A DNA stretch of 44,434 nucleotides from Snodgrassella gandavensis. GTDB taxonomy: Bacteria > Pseudomonadota > Gammaproteobacteria > Burkholderiales > Neisseriaceae. The notes under the pieces are model-generated. The model worked only from the letters and a program-made list of their open reading frames with translations, searched no databases and had not been told where the DNA came from. Below, piece after piece: positions 44,359 to 44,434 of this stretch (positions are counted from its first letter, which is position 1; each line of letters opens with the position of its first letter). The stretch spans positions 1 through 44,434 of the forward strand of contig NZ_CAJZCE010000017.1 of the NCBI RefSeq assembly GCF_914768025.1, read 5' to 3'. The position numbers and the translations under genes were made by a program.

Positions 44359-44434
44359 TCGCCTTCTTCGCTGATGACGCGACACGAAACGAACTAAACA
44401 GTTTAAAGTAGAACGCAGTCGAAAGCAATGCTCT
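44359..44434 (+). other. Leader of the next rRNA operon (5' part)
   Basis: The transcribed region after the promoter ends at the window edge with AATGCTCT, matching the first bases of the boxA antitermination signal (TGCTCTTTAACA). A 16S rRNA gene is expected just beyond the window. Confidence 0.75.

Noticed and set aside
1-44434. Neisserial DNA uptake sequences
   Set aside because: I looked for GCCGTCTGAA and known dialects and saw only isolated near matches, for example inside dinG, not repeated copies. This was by eye, not a count.
1-44434. CRISPR arrays, tRNA genes, prophage genes
   Set aside because: No regularly spaced repeats, no tRNA cloverleaf and no phage structural genes were seen.

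Overview
The window looks like a chromosomal segment of a betaproteobacterium of the family Neisseriaceae. The minC-minD-minE-oxyR order, the divergent lpxL/metK pair, the rplM-rpsI pair and a FarR/EmrAB-type efflux operon all fit. The moderately AT-rich base composition and overall gene content are compatible with a bee-gut symbiont such as Snodgrassella, but I could not run a search, so the genus is an inference. The segment runs from the 3' end of one rRNA operon (5S tail, + strand) to the promoter and leader of another (+ strand), so it is the whole interval between two directly repeated rrn operons.

Layout. 1-205: 5S rRNA tail, terminator, a second truncated copy of the 5S tail and another hairpin. 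206-3488: AT-rich accessory DNA with a solitary PD-(D/E)XK nuclease gene (TTG start, palindrome over its likely -10) and a decayed IS3-family transposase. 3489-9071 (minus): six tightly coupled genes resembling the E. coli ynbABCD lipid operon, with an added PlsC-type acyltransferase and a small membrane protein. 9130-12456: a possible tiny membrane gene, an orphan MetQ-type lipoprotein (minus), and dinG. 12536-13495: rplM-rpsI with a textbook promoter and terminator. 13532-15127: an ECF sigma factor, a small membrane protein with two CxxC motifs and an AhpD-like protein (minus), opposite a possible 24-codon ORF with an occluded ribosome binding site.

15653-17844: divergent lpxL and metK. 18570-23563: a MarR regulator with a three-part efflux pump (outer membrane factor, EmrA, EmrB). 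23710-27344: a second lipid A acyltransferase, then a minus-strand operon (MFS transporter, 68-aa protein, uracil-DNA glycosylase-like protein, SDR). 27855-31480: a frameshifted acetolactate decarboxylase gene, a lipoprotein and tex. 31591-35508: lldD, a 55-aa membrane protein, and dnaK with a sigma-32-type promoter. 35638-38759: a DASS-family anion transporter, a yybP-ykoY-type manganese riboswitch before a UPF0016 exporter, and tag. 39014-44212: an exported coiled-coil protein, dtd, oxyR, minE, minD, minC and a DUF2520 protein. 44281-44434: rrn promoter and leader.

Envelope functions dominate: two LpxL-type acyltransferases, the Ynb-like lipid pathway, a drug pump and several transporters. 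Stress functions recur too (OxyR, AhpD-like/ECF cassette, sigma-32 dnaK, Mn export). The strongest candidates for something under-described are the extended Ynb operon, whose CDP-alcohol transferase has Asn at two positions normally Asp, and the ECF/CxxC/AhpD cassette with its symmetric divergent control region. No CRISPR array, tRNA gene or intact mobile element was seen.
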